Assembly (NCBI GenBank): GCA_016294075.1
Contig: JAEDCQ010000021.1
Location: 1-30,524 of the forward strand
Source of the DNA: Lachnospiraceae bacterium
GTDB taxonomy: Bacteria; Bacillota; Clostridia; Lachnospirales; Lachnospiraceae
Reading direction: 5' to 3'
Length of the DNA stretch: 30,524 nt
The first letter of the stretch is position 1, and each line of letters opens with the position of its first letter. The position numbers and the translations under genes are program-made. Below the pieces are notes generated by a model. The model searched no databases. It was not told the DNA's origin and saw nothing but the letters and a program-made list of their open reading frames with translations. Positions 8,040 through 16,555 of the stretch are shown here, one piece after another.

Positions 8040-9251
8040 TTATTCATGCCGTAATGCTTCTATCGGACTCAGCTTCGCAGCCTTCTTTGCCGGATAAATT
8101 CCGAAGAATATACCGACTGCGGAAGAAAAGAAGGTAGCCCCGAATACCGTTGTAAAATTCACACGAGGCATGATTCCTGCTATCATACCAATGAGCATTG
8201 CTCCCAATATGCCAAGAACTATACCTATCAGTCCTCCTGTTAAGGATATAATCGCCGACTCGGATAAGAACTGTGTCATGATAGAAGATGTCCTGGCTCC
8301 CAACGCTTTACGGATACCTATTTCCCTCGTACGTTCCGTTACCGATACGAGCATAATATTCATGACACCGATACCGCCAACTAAAAGTGAAATGGCTGCG
8401 ACAAATACAACAAATACTGTAATATATCCGAGGACGGAGTTAATCTGTGACATGTAATCATTGAAATTCTCCAGCATGATAAGGCCTTTTCCGCGGATAT
8501 TGTGTCTTCCCTCCAGCAGGCTGATGGATTTTTTTGCAATATCCGATGCGTATTCGGGTGATTCTCCGATTACATAAAAACCGTCAAAGGATTCCACATA
8601 AAATCCATACTGAGCTCCCAATGTGGAAATGGGTATTTCAATCGAAACCGAATCTCCGTAGTTTATGAACATGGCTGATGCCTTATCCTCCCGGATTCCG
8701 ACTATTGTCATGTCCTGAGAAATTCCGTACATGGAAGTTTCAATGTCCATACCGATAACATCGGTCGTTCCGAACATTTTCACCGCATCGCCTTCGCTGA
8801 TAACGCAGACCTTGTTAGCAGCATAATAATCACTTTCCGAAAAATATCTGCCGTGCTTAATCGGATTGTTATTAATAAATTCCATGCTTTCTGTTCCTGC
8901 ATATATATATGCATCAAATGAGCCTTTTTTCCCGACTGCGTTTCCGTAAAGAGAATACTGCGGAGTTACACCTTTTACATGCGGAACCTTTTCTTCAATT
9001 GCCTCAAAATCTTCATTTGTAAATTCGATTATTTCTTCACTGTTATCACGGTTTGCATAAAGATAAATCTGACCGCCCGCGAGGTCATTCAATTCTCCGT
9101 TTACCTGCTGCGTAACACCGTTACCGATTGAGATAATCATAATAACGGATGAAATACCGATTATGATTCCAAGCATGGTTAAAACAGACCTTCCCTTATT
9201 GCTTTTCAGATTCATTACCGCAATCTTAATATATTCCATTAAACCGGACAT
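8040..9251 (-). CDS. MacB/FtsX-type ABC transporter permease
   Basis: A 403-residue inner-membrane permease with the MacB layout: an N-terminal helix (VLTMLGIIIGISSVIMIISI near residues 23-42), a large extracytoplasmic domain of about 220 residues, and three C-terminal helices with the FtsX signature around TERTREIGIRKALGA. The C-terminal end PAKKAAKLSPIEALRHE is typical. With the ATPase and adaptor encoded upstream it forms a tripartite-like export system, probably for peptides or toxic amphiphiles; the substrate cannot be read from the sequence. The ATG at 9251 is 3 bases after the adaptor stop; ATG 9239 is an alternative. Neither has a strong Shine-Dalgarno, suggesting coupled translation. 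Confidence 0.93.
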   Translation of the reverse strand: MSGLMEYIKIAVMNLKSNKGRSVLTMLGIIIGISSVIMIISIGNGVTQQVNGELNDLAGGQIYLYANRDNSEEIIEFTNEDFEAIEEKVPHVKGVTPQYSLYGNAVGKKGSFDAYIYAGTESMEFINNNPIKHGRYFSESDYYAANKVCVISEGDAVKMFGTTDVIGMDIETSMYGISQDMTIVGIREDKASAMFINYGDSVSIEIPISTLGAQYGFYVESFDGFYVIGESPEYASDIAKKSISLLEGRHNIRGKGLIMLENFNDYMSQINSVLGYITVFVVFVAAISLLVGGIGVMNIMLVSVTERTREIGIRKALGARTSSIMTQFLSESAIISLTGGLIGIVLGILGAMLIGMIAGIMPRVNFTTVFGATFFSSAVGIFFGIYPAKKAAKLSPIEALRHE

Positions 9252-9254
9252 AGG

Positions 9255-10832
9255 CTACTCACTTTCTACAGATGCTGCTTCATCTGTTATTGGCATAACC
9301 TCCATACCTTCCGTGATGGCAAGAGAAACATCCGTCATAACCTGATCATTTTCCTTAAGTCCGTTAACAATTTCTATATAGGTATCAGAGCTTACCCCTG
9401 TTTCGACATCCTTGCGTACAACAATTCCGTCTTCCACTATATAAACAAAGTCGCCGTTTTTATCGGAATTTACGACTTCTACCGGAACAAGCAGTACATT
9501 TTCCGATTTCTGTGCATAAATAATAACCTTTGCCTCTACGCCAAGGAAAATTTCTTCATCCGCATCAGTAATGGCAATCTGGGCAGATACTACAGGCATA
9601 TTATTGGAATTTATTGTTGCCATATGATTAATGAAGGTTACTTCTCCTTCATATTTTTTTCCTGCAATCGTAACATCCGCCTTTTGTCCTTCTTTTACCT
9701 TTGCAAGGTCTGTTTTTGAAAGATTGACCGTTACATGCACCTGCTCATTACTTGCTACCGTTACCAAAGCTCCGCCTGCTGTGACAGGTGCTCCTTCTAC
9801 AGCCGTCATTTCTGTAATGACTCCGCCAAACTCTGCCTTTAGACCACCTGTTACGGAATCGGCGTATTCGATGGTCTGTGTGTTTTTAAGCTGTTCTGCT
9901 TCATTCGATGTCTGCTTTGCTTCCTTTGTCGTACCGGACATCACATTATCCTCGGTTGCCGACTTCTGGGATTTCATTTCAGCTTTGTATTCGGTCAGAT
10001 TGGAGAGAATCTCCTTCGCATCATCAATCGTTCTCTGAATATCCACCAAATCCTTGCTTAGTTCCATAGTTTCCTGACAATACTGATACTCTGCCATTTC
10101 CTCGGAGACATCTTCTCCCTCTGCCTGCTCCTTTGCAAGTTCCATCCCCCATGCACTCAGCTCAGCTTTTCTTGCATTTCGCAAATCCTGCAGCTTATAT
10201 TCCTGCTGCTTGATAAATGCTTTATAGTCTGTAATCTGCTGCTCCAATACCTCCAGATTAACCGTTGCCTCTGTCAGTTTTGCCTGTGTTTTGGCATTCT
10301 GATTCATCGCATCGTTATAGCTGCCCTCACTTGTAAGCGATGCGGCCTGTGCATCCTTGCTTGCAAGTACAAGGCTCTGCTCATCAAAATACAACAGCAC
10401 ATCTCCTGCCTTAACGGTCTGGCCCGCCTTTACCGGAACAGAGCCGATTGTTCCCGAAATACGGGAATAATATGTCTTTGTTAAATCGCTTTCCACATTT
10501 CCGCTTGTAGTGATGGTTGCTTCCACATCACCCACGGTAACCGGTGCTGTAAAAACCGGCATCTTTGCATTTGCTGCTGAAATTTTTGCTGAAATAATCA
10601 AAACCAGAATTATTACGGCAACTCCGATTAATATGTACCTTCTGCGCTTTTTCTTTCTTGTTTCCTTGGGAAGATCTTTCCACTTAACACGCGGTTTCTT
10701 CTCTTTTTTCTCTTTCTTTTCCTTTTTCTTTTTTCTTTTTTTTACATTTTCATCTGTTACTGCAGTATCTACTGCTGTATACTCTTCATTTTCTGATACA
10801 ATTTCCGTATCCGCATTCTTCATTCCTTCCAT
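9255..10832 (-). CDS. Membrane-fusion (HlyD/MacA-like) adaptor with Lys-rich cytosolic tail
   Basis: A 525-residue adaptor of the RND/MacA type. One membrane anchor lies at about residues 69-90 (ILIGVAVIILVLIISAKI). After it come a lipoyl-like half motif (SGTIGSVPVKAGQTVKAGD), a long coiled-coil hairpin at about 150-290, the second lipoyl half (GGVITEMTAVEGAPVTAGG) and beta-barrel and membrane-proximal domains (NSDKNGDFVYIVEDG, GLKENDQVMTD). In a Gram-positive cell it would sit outside the membrane and link permease and substrate. The cytosolic N-terminus is unusual: acidic, then about 35 residues that are mostly Lys, Glu and Arg. AAAGGG precedes the ATG. It is 43 bases after the ATPase gene. 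Confidence 0.92.
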   Translation of the reverse strand: MEGMKNADTEIVSENEEYTAVDTAVTDENVKKRKKKKEKKEKKEKKPRVKWKDLPKETRKKKRRRYILIGVAVIILVLIISAKISAANAKMPVFTAPVTVGDVEATITTSGNVESDLTKTYYSRISGTIGSVPVKAGQTVKAGDVLLYFDEQSLVLASKDAQAASLTSEGSYNDAMNQNAKTQAKLTEATVNLEVLEQQITDYKAFIKQQEYKLQDLRNARKAELSAWGMELAKEQAEGEDVSEEMAEYQYCQETMELSKDLVDIQRTIDDAKEILSNLTEYKAEMKSQKSATEDNVMSGTTKEAKQTSNEAEQLKNTQTIEYADSVTGGLKAEFGGVITEMTAVEGAPVTAGGALVTVASNEQVHVTVNLSKTDLAKVKEGQKADVTIAGKKYEGEVTFINHMATINSNNMPVVSAQIAITDADEEIFLGVEAKVIIYAQKSENVLLVPVEVVNSDKNGDFVYIVEDGIVVRKDVETGVSSDTYIEIVNGLKENDQVMTDVSLAITEGMEVMPITDEAASVESE

Positions 10833-10875
10833 TGTTTTCCCTTTCTCTATACTTTCCCGTTTTACATTTCTTTTA

Positions 10876-11556
10876 TTATTTTGTGTCCGATTCTATTTTT
10901 CCGTCCATGATTTTAATAATTCGCTTAGCCTGAGCCGCAATCCCGTTATCATGCGTAATCAGAATAACAGTTCTGCCTTCCTCATGAAGTTCCTTAAGAA
11001 TCTGCATGATTTCTCTGCTGGAGCCGGAATCCAGATTACCGGTCGGCTCATCTGCCAATATAATCGGCGGTGCCTGTGCAATTGCTCTTGCAATCGCCAC
11101 ACGCTGCTGCTGGCCTCCGGACATTTCGGACGGTTTATGGTCCATACGGTTTTCAAGCCCTACTTTTTTTAATGCATTTTCCGCCAAAGCAATTCTTTCT
11201 TTTTTCGATACTCCTCTGTATATCAGCGGAAGCTCTACATTTTCCAATGCCGTCAGATTCTGTATCAGATTAAAACCCTGAAAAATAAAACCTATTTCCT
11301 TATTCCTGATATCAGACAATTCATCATCCGACATATGGGAAACATCCTGCCCATGCAGCATATAGGTTCCGCTTGTGGGAACATCCAGGCATCCAAGCAT
11401 ATTCATAAGCGTTGATTTTCCGGAGCCGGACTGCCCAATGATTGCCACAAATTCCCTTTCCTGAATCTGTACACTGATATGATCCAGCGCCCACACCTCG
11501 TTTTCACCCGGATTGTACACTTTACAAATATCCTGTACATCCACTAATGCACTCAT
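10876..11556 (-). CDS. ABC transporter ATP-binding protein (MacB/LolD class)
   Basis: A 226-residue cytosolic ATPase that powers the following permease. Walker A GQSGSGKS is near residues 39-46, the Q-loop is FIFQGFNLI, the signature is MSGGQQQRVAIARA, Walker B is ILADEPTGNLD and the H-loop is LITHDNG. The protein matches the class of ATPases paired with MacB or bacitracin-type permeases. GAGAGG precedes the ATG. It is first in a three-gene operon whose upstream region has repeated elements resembling response-regulator half-sites; no two-component genes are in the window. Confidence 0.95.
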   Translation of the reverse strand: MSALVDVQDICKVYNPGENEVWALDHISVQIQEREFVAIIGQSGSGKSTLMNMLGCLDVPTSGTYMLHGQDVSHMSDDELSDIRNKEIGFIFQGFNLIQNLTALENVELPLIYRGVSKKERIALAENALKKVGLENRMDHKPSEMSGGQQQRVAIARAIAQAPPIILADEPTGNLDSGSSREIMQILKELHEEGRTVILITHDNGIAAQAKRIIKIMDGKIESDTK

Positions 11557-11640
11557 ATTCGCCTCTCATTCTGCCCTATTTAAGGCTTTTCATTTCTATC
11601 CATATTTCATTGATATGTAACGCATGTTTTATTAAAACAC

Positions 11641-11685
11641 ATAATACATAATATTTCATCCATATTTTTCTTAATATTTTCTAAA
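11641..11685 (-). promoter_or_regulatory. Candidate activator-dependent promoter of the MacAB-type operon
   Basis: On the minus strand, TTTAGAAAA (11685..11677) and TTAAGAAAA (11674..11666) are near-identical direct repeats with an 11-bp period, the spacing expected of OmpR-family response-regulator sites. A TATTAT box lies at 11646..11641, about 19 bp downstream, with no good -35. A second imperfect repeat, AATATGGAT, occurs around 11655 and near 11600. Binding by a regulator is inference. Confidence 0.35.
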
Positions 11686-11700
11686 CAAAAACAATAAAAA

Positions 11701-11747
11701 ACCGGATATCGCACAAGTATCCGGTGGTCATAGTCTGAAGGCTATGA
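11701..11747 (-). terminator. Intrinsic terminator after ribU, with a second hairpin
   Basis: The perfect 8-bp stem ACCGGATA/TATCCGGT (11701-11708 and 11718-11725) is followed on the minus strand by TTTTTATTGTTTTTG. A second hairpin TCATAG/CTATGA (11728-11747) stands just before it, nearer to ribU. Confidence 0.8.
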
Positions 11748-11780
11748 ATAACATTATAAATTCGGGAAATAACTGTTTGC

Positions 11781-12512
11781 TTATTTTCTGCTTTTTAAAA
11801 TCGGACTGATTTTTTTATAAACCAACAGTGTAATTAACGATACCACACTACCCTTAATCAGATTAAGCGGAGCTACTGCAATAATCACAAAGGATGTTAA
11901 ATCCGTAATTCCTTTGTTAATGGAGGTTCCCATTGCAATAATCTCCTCAATTCCAAGTCCGTATAATGCGGAAAATGCCGGAATCAGATACAGGGCATTA
12001 AACATCGTGCCGAAAACCGTAAGAACGATTGTTCCGACTACACAGGATAAAATCGCCGTTTTTTTCTTTTTATTAAAATCATATATGACAGATGCCGGTA
12101 AAATAAAGCTGCATCCGACTGCAAAATTGGCAAGGTCCCCGACAAAAGCGGTAGACGTTCCCTTGAAAATAAGCTTTAACAATATTTTAAGGAATTCAAT
12201 CATAACACCTGCAAACGGTCCGAAGGCATATGCTCCGATAAGTGCCGGCAGCTCGGAAAAGTCCAGCTTGTAAAAGGGCGGTGCAATAAAAGGTAATGCA
12301 AAATCCATAATATGTAAAATTGCTGCAATCGCAGAAAACATACCAATCATCGCCATTTTCCGGGTAGACAAAATACGCTCCGTATCACCGGTACGCTTTT
12401 TTGCCAGCTTCTCCATTACAAAAGCAACCACAAACAATGCAAGAATAATTCCTAAAAATTCCAAAACAAATGTTACATTCTTTGATACTTCTTCGATAAA
12501 ATTACTATTCAT
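11781..12512 (-). CDS. ribU: Riboflavin ECF transporter substrate-binding subunit RibU
   Basis: A 243-residue integral membrane S component that binds riboflavin and works with the shared ECF ATPases and EcfT, which are not encoded here. The segment KLDFSELPALIGAYAFGP near residues 80-97 is the family hallmark, and about six core helices can be traced. An extra N-terminal helix (residues about 12-32) precedes the usual start STRKMAMIGMFSAIAAIL. The specificity call is supported independently by the FMN riboswitch and attenuator directly upstream. AAGGAG precedes the ATG by 7 bases. It is a monocistronic unit ended by a strong terminator. Confidence 0.93.
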   Translation of the reverse strand: MNSNFIEEVSKNVTFVLEFLGIILALFVVAFVMEKLAKKRTGDTERILSTRKMAMIGMFSAIAAILHIMDFALPFIAPPFYKLDFSELPALIGAYAFGPFAGVMIEFLKILLKLIFKGTSTAFVGDLANFAVGCSFILPASVIYDFNKKKKTAILSCVVGTIVLTVFGTMFNALYLIPAFSALYGLGIEEIIAMGTSINKGITDLTSFVIIAVAPLNLIKGSVVSLITLLVYKKISPILKSRK

Positions 12513-12559
12513 TTTTCTTCTCCTTATTATAAATATGGTATTTAGGAAAGTTCTTCATT

Positions 12560-12585
12560 AAAAAAACCCCGAAATATATTCGGGG
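12560..12585 (-). terminator. Riboswitch-controlled attenuator ahead of ribU
   Basis: A 7-bp stem CCCCGAA/TTCGGGG (12567-12573 and 12579-12585) with a 5-base loop is followed on the minus strand by seven T residues. It lies between the FMN aptamer and the ribU start, as expected for an OFF switch acting by premature termination. Confidence 0.88.
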
Positions 12586-12646
12586 TCTTGAAATCACAAC
12601 TGTTCCGATGCCATATAATAATAAGGCAGGATATTACTGCAGAAGT

Positions 12647-12789
12647 GTTTCTTCTCTCATCCAGACTATACTGTCGGTTTTGGATTTTCACCAAATCAGC
12701 CGTTTTGTCCATCTGCCAAAAACGGGTCGCGGACTGATTGCCTTAAGCAAATCACCGCCGGTAGGGAATTGCACCCTGCCCCGAAGAAC
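12647..12789 (-). promoter_or_regulatory. FMN riboswitch (RFN element)
   Basis: Read on the minus strand, the conserved blocks CGGGGCAGGGTG, AATTCCCTACCGGCGGT, CAGTCCGCGACCC, CTGATTTGGTGAAAATCC and GTCTGGATGAGAGAAG appear in the RFN order, and the closing stem TTCTTC/GAAGAA is intact. Together with the downstream attenuator it should stop ribU transcription when FMN is abundant. Confidence 0.95.
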
Positions 12790-12805
12790 TTTTCTTATCG
12801 TGCGT

Positions 12806-12834
12806 ATTATAACGCATATTCATGCACTTGACAA
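12806..12834 (-). promoter_or_regulatory. Promoter of the FMN riboswitch-ribU transcript
   Basis: On the minus strand, -35 TTGTCA (12834..12829) and a perfect -10 TATAAT (12811..12806) are 17 bp apart. The -10 lies inside the near-palindrome TGCGTTATAATACGCA. The riboswitch begins about 17 bases further on. Confidence 0.85.
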
Positions 12835-12881
12835 TACGCATTTAAAGAAAATGACCTCTAAAATGCTTTCTATTATTTTAT

Positions 12882-15095
12882 TTATTCTGTTGTATCCGGA
12901 TTATCCGGCAAATCTGCTTTTACAAAATCAGGAAGAGAATCCTTTAAGAAATAGAAATCTGCCACGGAGCCATATTCCTCGAAGCATGGTGTATTTTCTT
13001 TAAAGAAAACGGAAATCCGATAATTTTCTTCTATAGGATTTCCCTGATACCAGTATTCCCAATCCATGCTGCCGGGATAGGCAGAGGCAAGAATTGCATC
13101 CAGCAAAGCTCTTTCGGAATAACTGCTCGCTTTGCTTTCTACCTCCTGTGCTTTCTCATAATCTGCCGTAAAATACACTCCTGGTGTCGATTCATATGTC
13201 GTCTCATCATAAAAATCAATTTCTTCGTTTTCTGTCGGATAATCCCTTGTAACAACGATTTTTTCCACATTCTCAGCCGAAATGTATGCTTCGGTTTCAA
13301 AGCCATTTTCCTTCAGATACTGGATGCAGTTTGTAAAAGAAGGATACACCATAAATTCCAGATTGCCGTAATAGGAAACGCCGGTCTTAAGTGACAGTCT
13401 GAAATTACCTGCCGGCATTTCACTGCTTCTTGCAGCATAATTATTGATAAGCAAATCCTCACGATAGCACTTTAATAATTGTATTGCCTGCTTTCTTGAC
13501 AATGCTTCATTCAAAATATTGTTTCCCCAGCTTGCTTCTATCTGCCAGTTCCCACTTTCCACGGCAGATAAAAGTTCTTCTGACATTGCAGGTTCATTAT
13601 AACGGATAAATTCTTCCGAGGTTTCAATCATTTCGATATAAGCAACCACCTCTTTTTCCCTTAAAGCAACAGGGATTTGCCTTGTAAACATGTTACCGTT
13701 TTTCAGGCGGAAGGAAACGACAATATAACCGGTATCCTTATAAGTTTCATAAAACTGATTTTTGTTCGGCTGCTCCAAAAACAACGCCTCGGAATGTGCC
13801 GCAAGGTCTCTTACAGCCTTCGCTGTCTCACCCGTCAGCTTCATGTATTTGTCCACATACTCCTGTTTCGAAATCCATTTCATATCCTCATCCAGATAAC
13901 TGCGGTAATATCCCTGTCCGGATTCAGTAATAAGCGTTGCATACTCTATTTTATCCGCTGACGGCATTCTCGTATCATATCCCGGCAAATCAAATCGGAA
14001 AATCAATGCTATACATGCCGCAATGACAAAAGAAATCACAATATGAATCTTCTTATGGAATGTTCCTTTGATATCTGCTTCAAAGATAACCTGAATCAGA
14101 CCACAGGTAATTAAAAGTGCCAATATACCGATAAAAATCGGAAAACCCGGATTTCCGGTACCTTCAACCGGTCTGTATTCCATAATGTCAGATGTTACTA
14201 TTCCGGCAAACAACATAACCGGTACAGCAATTCCGATTTTAATCAGGGGCTGGACCACAGGAAAGGCCATCGCACTTCCTGCCCGTTCCGCCGGGCGTTT
14301 TTTATAACACCACAAAGCAAGAAAAAGCACTGCTGCCGCAAATAGCAGCAGACAGAAAAAGGTAAATGCCCCGCTCCATTTTTCCAAATCATAATATGAA
14401 AGATAGGTAAACGGCGATAAAAGCGGCATCACCCAGTTACTCTCATCATTTATATAGAAAAATCTGAAAAAGTAATCGCTGTAGCCGGCAAACAACATTC
14501 TTATGCATACTTCATAAAAAAGAAATACACCGATTCCCATAATTGTTACACCAATTTTTCCGGTCATCATCAATGCAAGAATCGCCAGATGATAGATGCA
14601 CAGATATAATCCAAATGACATCAGGACAAAAATCCATGCATTTGAAAACAGCTTTACATCCAGAATTCCGTTTGCTGCAAAAAAAACGAGATTTATGAGT
14701 GTTCCAATCAGAAAAGGAACCAAAAATATCATGATTCCATTCGTCCAGATTGTAAAAAAGCGTGTCGTGGTTTTTATCGGCTTGCTGTGATAAAAATCAA
14801 CCTTGCTCCTGTCATACAGATAGGAAAAGCCCTGTATACCACATATAATTGCAAATACAACAGTAAACAAGAATAATCCGCTGTTGCCGCTGTACAGGTT
14901 ATTGGCAAACTCATAGAGTGCCGTATTAACCCTTGCTGCACGGATAAGTTCTTCCCTTGCCGATATGAGACTGATATTCATAGCTACATAGGTCGGTATG
15001 GAAATTACAAAGAGTAATACGGATACTAATATAAGCCATGCTCTTCTTTTTAAATCTTCCATCAGCCTAGCCAAGAATAAGTTTTTTGATATCAT
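12882..15095 (-). CDS. Large ABC transporter permease with C-terminal soluble domain
   Basis: A 737-residue membrane protein. The first 370 residues or so hold about nine hydrophobic helices, starting LILVSVLLFVISIPTYVAM near residues 17-35. The remaining 360 residues are soluble, probably extracytoplasmic, with several acidic and tyrosine-rich stretches; I recall such C-terminal regions in Lachnospiraceae as DUF6449, unverified. It is the permease partner of the ATPase encoded just upstream, whose 3' end it overlaps by 29 bases. The ATG at 15095 is supported by GGAGG nine bases ahead; ATG 15062 has only AGG. The arrangement with a YtrA-type GntR regulator resembles B. subtilis ytr and related export operons. 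The substrate is unknown. No clear terminator follows. Confidence 0.88.
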   Translation of the reverse strand: MISKNLFLARLMEDLKRRAWLILVSVLLFVISIPTYVAMNISLISAREELIRAARVNTALYEFANNLYSGNSGLFLFTVVFAIICGIQGFSYLYDRSKVDFYHSKPIKTTTRFFTIWTNGIMIFLVPFLIGTLINLVFFAANGILDVKLFSNAWIFVLMSFGLYLCIYHLAILALMMTGKIGVTIMGIGVFLFYEVCIRMLFAGYSDYFFRFFYINDESNWVMPLLSPFTYLSYYDLEKWSGAFTFFCLLLFAAAVLFLALWCYKKRPAERAGSAMAFPVVQPLIKIGIAVPVMLFAGIVTSDIMEYRPVEGTGNPGFPIFIGILALLITCGLIQVIFEADIKGTFHKKIHIVISFVIAACIALIFRFDLPGYDTRMPSADKIEYATLITESGQGYYRSYLDEDMKWISKQEYVDKYMKLTGETAKAVRDLAAHSEALFLEQPNKNQFYETYKDTGYIVVSFRLKNGNMFTRQIPVALREKEVVAYIEMIETSEEFIRYNEPAMSEELLSAVESGNWQIEASWGNNILNEALSRKQAIQLLKCYREDLLINNYAARSSEMPAGNFRLSLKTGVSYYGNLEFMVYPSFTNCIQYLKENGFETEAYISAENVEKIVVTRDYPTENEEIDFYDETTYESTPGVYFTADYEKAQEVESKASSYSERALLDAILASAYPGSMDWEYWYQGNPIEENYRISVFFKENTPCFEEYGSVADFYFLKDSLPDFVKADLPDNPDTTE

Positions 15096-15972
15096 ATCCT
15101 ACTACCTCCGTTTCGCTAATAAAGATTTCCTCTAAGGAAAGCGGTAACACCTCATAAAATACAGTGTCCGCATTTCCAAATAACGCCAAAACTTCTTCCC
15201 TGCTGCCACGTACCGTCAGTGTGTTAAGCTGTCCTCTTGTATCGGCTTTCATAAGCGTTAGCTTATCCATTGTCTGTACCTTTGCTTCTTCAGAGGAAAA
15301 TACACATTGTACCTTCTGAATATTGCATTTCATATCCAGAAGCTCCTTCGACAGCAGGACACCTCCTTTATGAAGCAGACCGACGTGGTCGCAGATATCC
15401 TCCAGTTCCCGCAAATTATGGGAAGCAATTACCGGGGTCAGCCCTCTTTTTTCCATTTCATCCGCAAAAATACTCTTCATGCCCTGACGCATAACAGGGT
15501 CAAGACCATCAAACGCCTCATCACACAGCAGATATTTTGCCTTGCTGCAAACACCGCAGATTAATGCAAGCTGTTTCTTCATTCCTTTGGAAAACGTACT
15601 GATTTTACGTCTTTTTGCAAGCCCGAAGTTATCTAACATCTGATAATACTGCTCTGTATCGAACTCCGGATAAATTACGGAAAAATATTTCTGCATATCA
15701 GACGCATTACCGTTTGTAAAAAAGTACGGTTCATCCGAAATAAAAAAAATGTCTTTTTTTGCCTCCGTGTTATCAAATACCGGACGGTCATCAATTAAAA
15801 TATATCCCGCATCCGGTTTCAGAATACCGGATACCATACGAAGCAGTGTACTCTTTCCGGCCCCGTTTGTACCTATCAGACCGAACACCGTATTTTCCTT
15901 TATAGAAACGCTGACATTATCCACTGCTTTATGTCCGTCAAAATTTTTAGATATTCCTTTTATCTCAATCAT
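15067..15972 (-). CDS. ABC transporter ATP-binding protein (YtrB/CcmA-like)
   Basis: A 301-residue ATPase. Walker A GTNGAGKS is near residues 38-45, the signature is the variant FSKGMKKQLAL, Walker B is LLCDEAFDGLDP and the H-loop is ASHNLRELEDI. A C-terminal extension of about 90 residues follows the nucleotide-binding domain. ATG 15972 overlaps the gntR stop as ATGA and has GGAGGGG upstream; a start at 15984 would bury that ribosome binding site. Both neighbours overlap it, so regulator, ATPase and permease are translated as one unit. Confidence 0.93.
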   Translation of the reverse strand: MIEIKGISKNFDGHKAVDNVSVSIKENTVFGLIGTNGAGKSTLLRMVSGILKPDAGYILIDDRPVFDNTEAKKDIFFISDEPYFFTNGNASDMQKYFSVIYPEFDTEQYYQMLDNFGLAKRRKISTFSKGMKKQLALICGVCSKAKYLLCDEAFDGLDPVMRQGMKSIFADEMEKRGLTPVIASHNLRELEDICDHVGLLHKGGVLLSKELLDMKCNIQKVQCVFSSEEAKVQTMDKLTLMKADTRGQLNTLTVRGSREEVLALFGNADTVFYEVLPLSLEEIFISETEVVGYDIKKLILG

Positions 15973-16331
15973 AAGCCCCTCCAATCTTCAATCAGGCCAA
16001 TAAATTCATCCCTGCTCATCCCGATTGATGCCGCCAATCTGCATACCTCTTGCAGCTGTGAACGGATTTCTTCCTTGTAATCTGCCAGAAGCTGAGTTCT
16101 GTCAGAAACAAAATTCCCTTTTCCTTTTACCGTATATATATACCCCTGACTCTCAAGCTGGGCATATGCCCTTTGTATCGTATTCGGATTGATTGACAAA
16201 TCCACTGCCAGGCTTCGCACGGACGGCATTTTTTCATCTTGTGAAAGAACACCCTTTAAAATAAGCAGTTTAAACTTCTCCACTACCTGCTCATAAATAG
16301 GACGGCTATCTTTATAATCGATAATAATCAT
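15969..16331 (-). CDS. GntR-family transcriptional regulator (YtrA subfamily)
   Basis: A 120-residue repressor-type protein. The winged-helix domain covers residues 10-75: SRPIYEQVVEKFKLLI, then PSVRSLAVDLSINPNTIQRA as the helix-turn-helix, and GYIYTVKGKGNFV as the wing. Only about 45 residues follow, the short helical tail of the YtrA subfamily rather than a ligand-binding domain. AGGAGAGG precedes the ATG. It leads the ABC operon, and an inverted repeat over the predicted transcription start suggests it represses itself. Confidence 0.93.
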   Translation of the reverse strand: MIIIDYKDSRPIYEQVVEKFKLLILKGVLSQDEKMPSVRSLAVDLSINPNTIQRAYAQLESQGYIYTVKGKGNFVSDRTQLLADYKEEIRSQLQEVCRLAASIGMSRDEFIGLIEDWRGL

Positions 16332-16356
16332 AACCTCTCCTTTCTTCTTATCTGTT

Positions 16357-16382
16357 TGTACTGTATTAACATTATTAGTACA
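16357..16382. promoter_or_regulatory. Predicted GntR operator
   Basis: TGTACT (16357-16362) and AGTACA (16377-16382) form a perfect 6-bp inverted repeat with a 14-bp spacer. It covers about +1 to +25 of the predicted transcript, a place where a bound YtrA-type regulator would block transcription. GTAC-containing dyads are common for this subfamily. Confidence 0.6.
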
Positions 16383-16387
16383 CTTAT

Positions 16388-16416
16388 GTTATAGCATTGA
16401 AAAAACATATTGTCAA
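16388..16416 (-). promoter_or_regulatory. Promoter of the gntR-ABC operon
   Basis: On the minus strand, a perfect -35 TTGACA (16416..16411) and -10 TATAAC (16393..16388) are 17 bp apart. The start point would be near 16381, inside the inverted repeat described above. Confidence 0.85.
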
Positions 16417-16475
16417 ACAAATTTTGAATACATTACAACAATTTATCCATATTAAGAGCATAAGAACTATTTTCC

Positions 16476-16514
16476 GCACAAAAAAGAGACGTAGCGGTAC
16501 GTCCCTTTTTAACC
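16476..16514 (-). terminator. Intrinsic terminator after tex (possibly bidirectional)
   Basis: The stem GACGTA/TACGTC with a GCGG loop is extended by AAAAAG/CTTTTT after one mismatch. On the minus strand it ends in CTTTTTTG, and on the plus strand in CCCTTTTTAACC, so it could act both ways. It separates tex from the divergent control region of gntR. Confidence 0.8.
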
Positions 16515-16555
16515 AAATAATATCTTGCTATAAAATAATTTCTGCAAATAAAACA

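Noticed and set aside
10510..11172. 220-codon plus-strand open frame with long Phe/Ser runs
   Set aside because: It is the complement of the Lys-rich adaptor tract and the ABC ATPase; it has no start signal.
12608..13003. 131-codon plus-strand open frame
   Set aside because: It covers the FMN riboswitch, the ribU promoter and the end of the permease gene on the other strand; no domain is recognisable.
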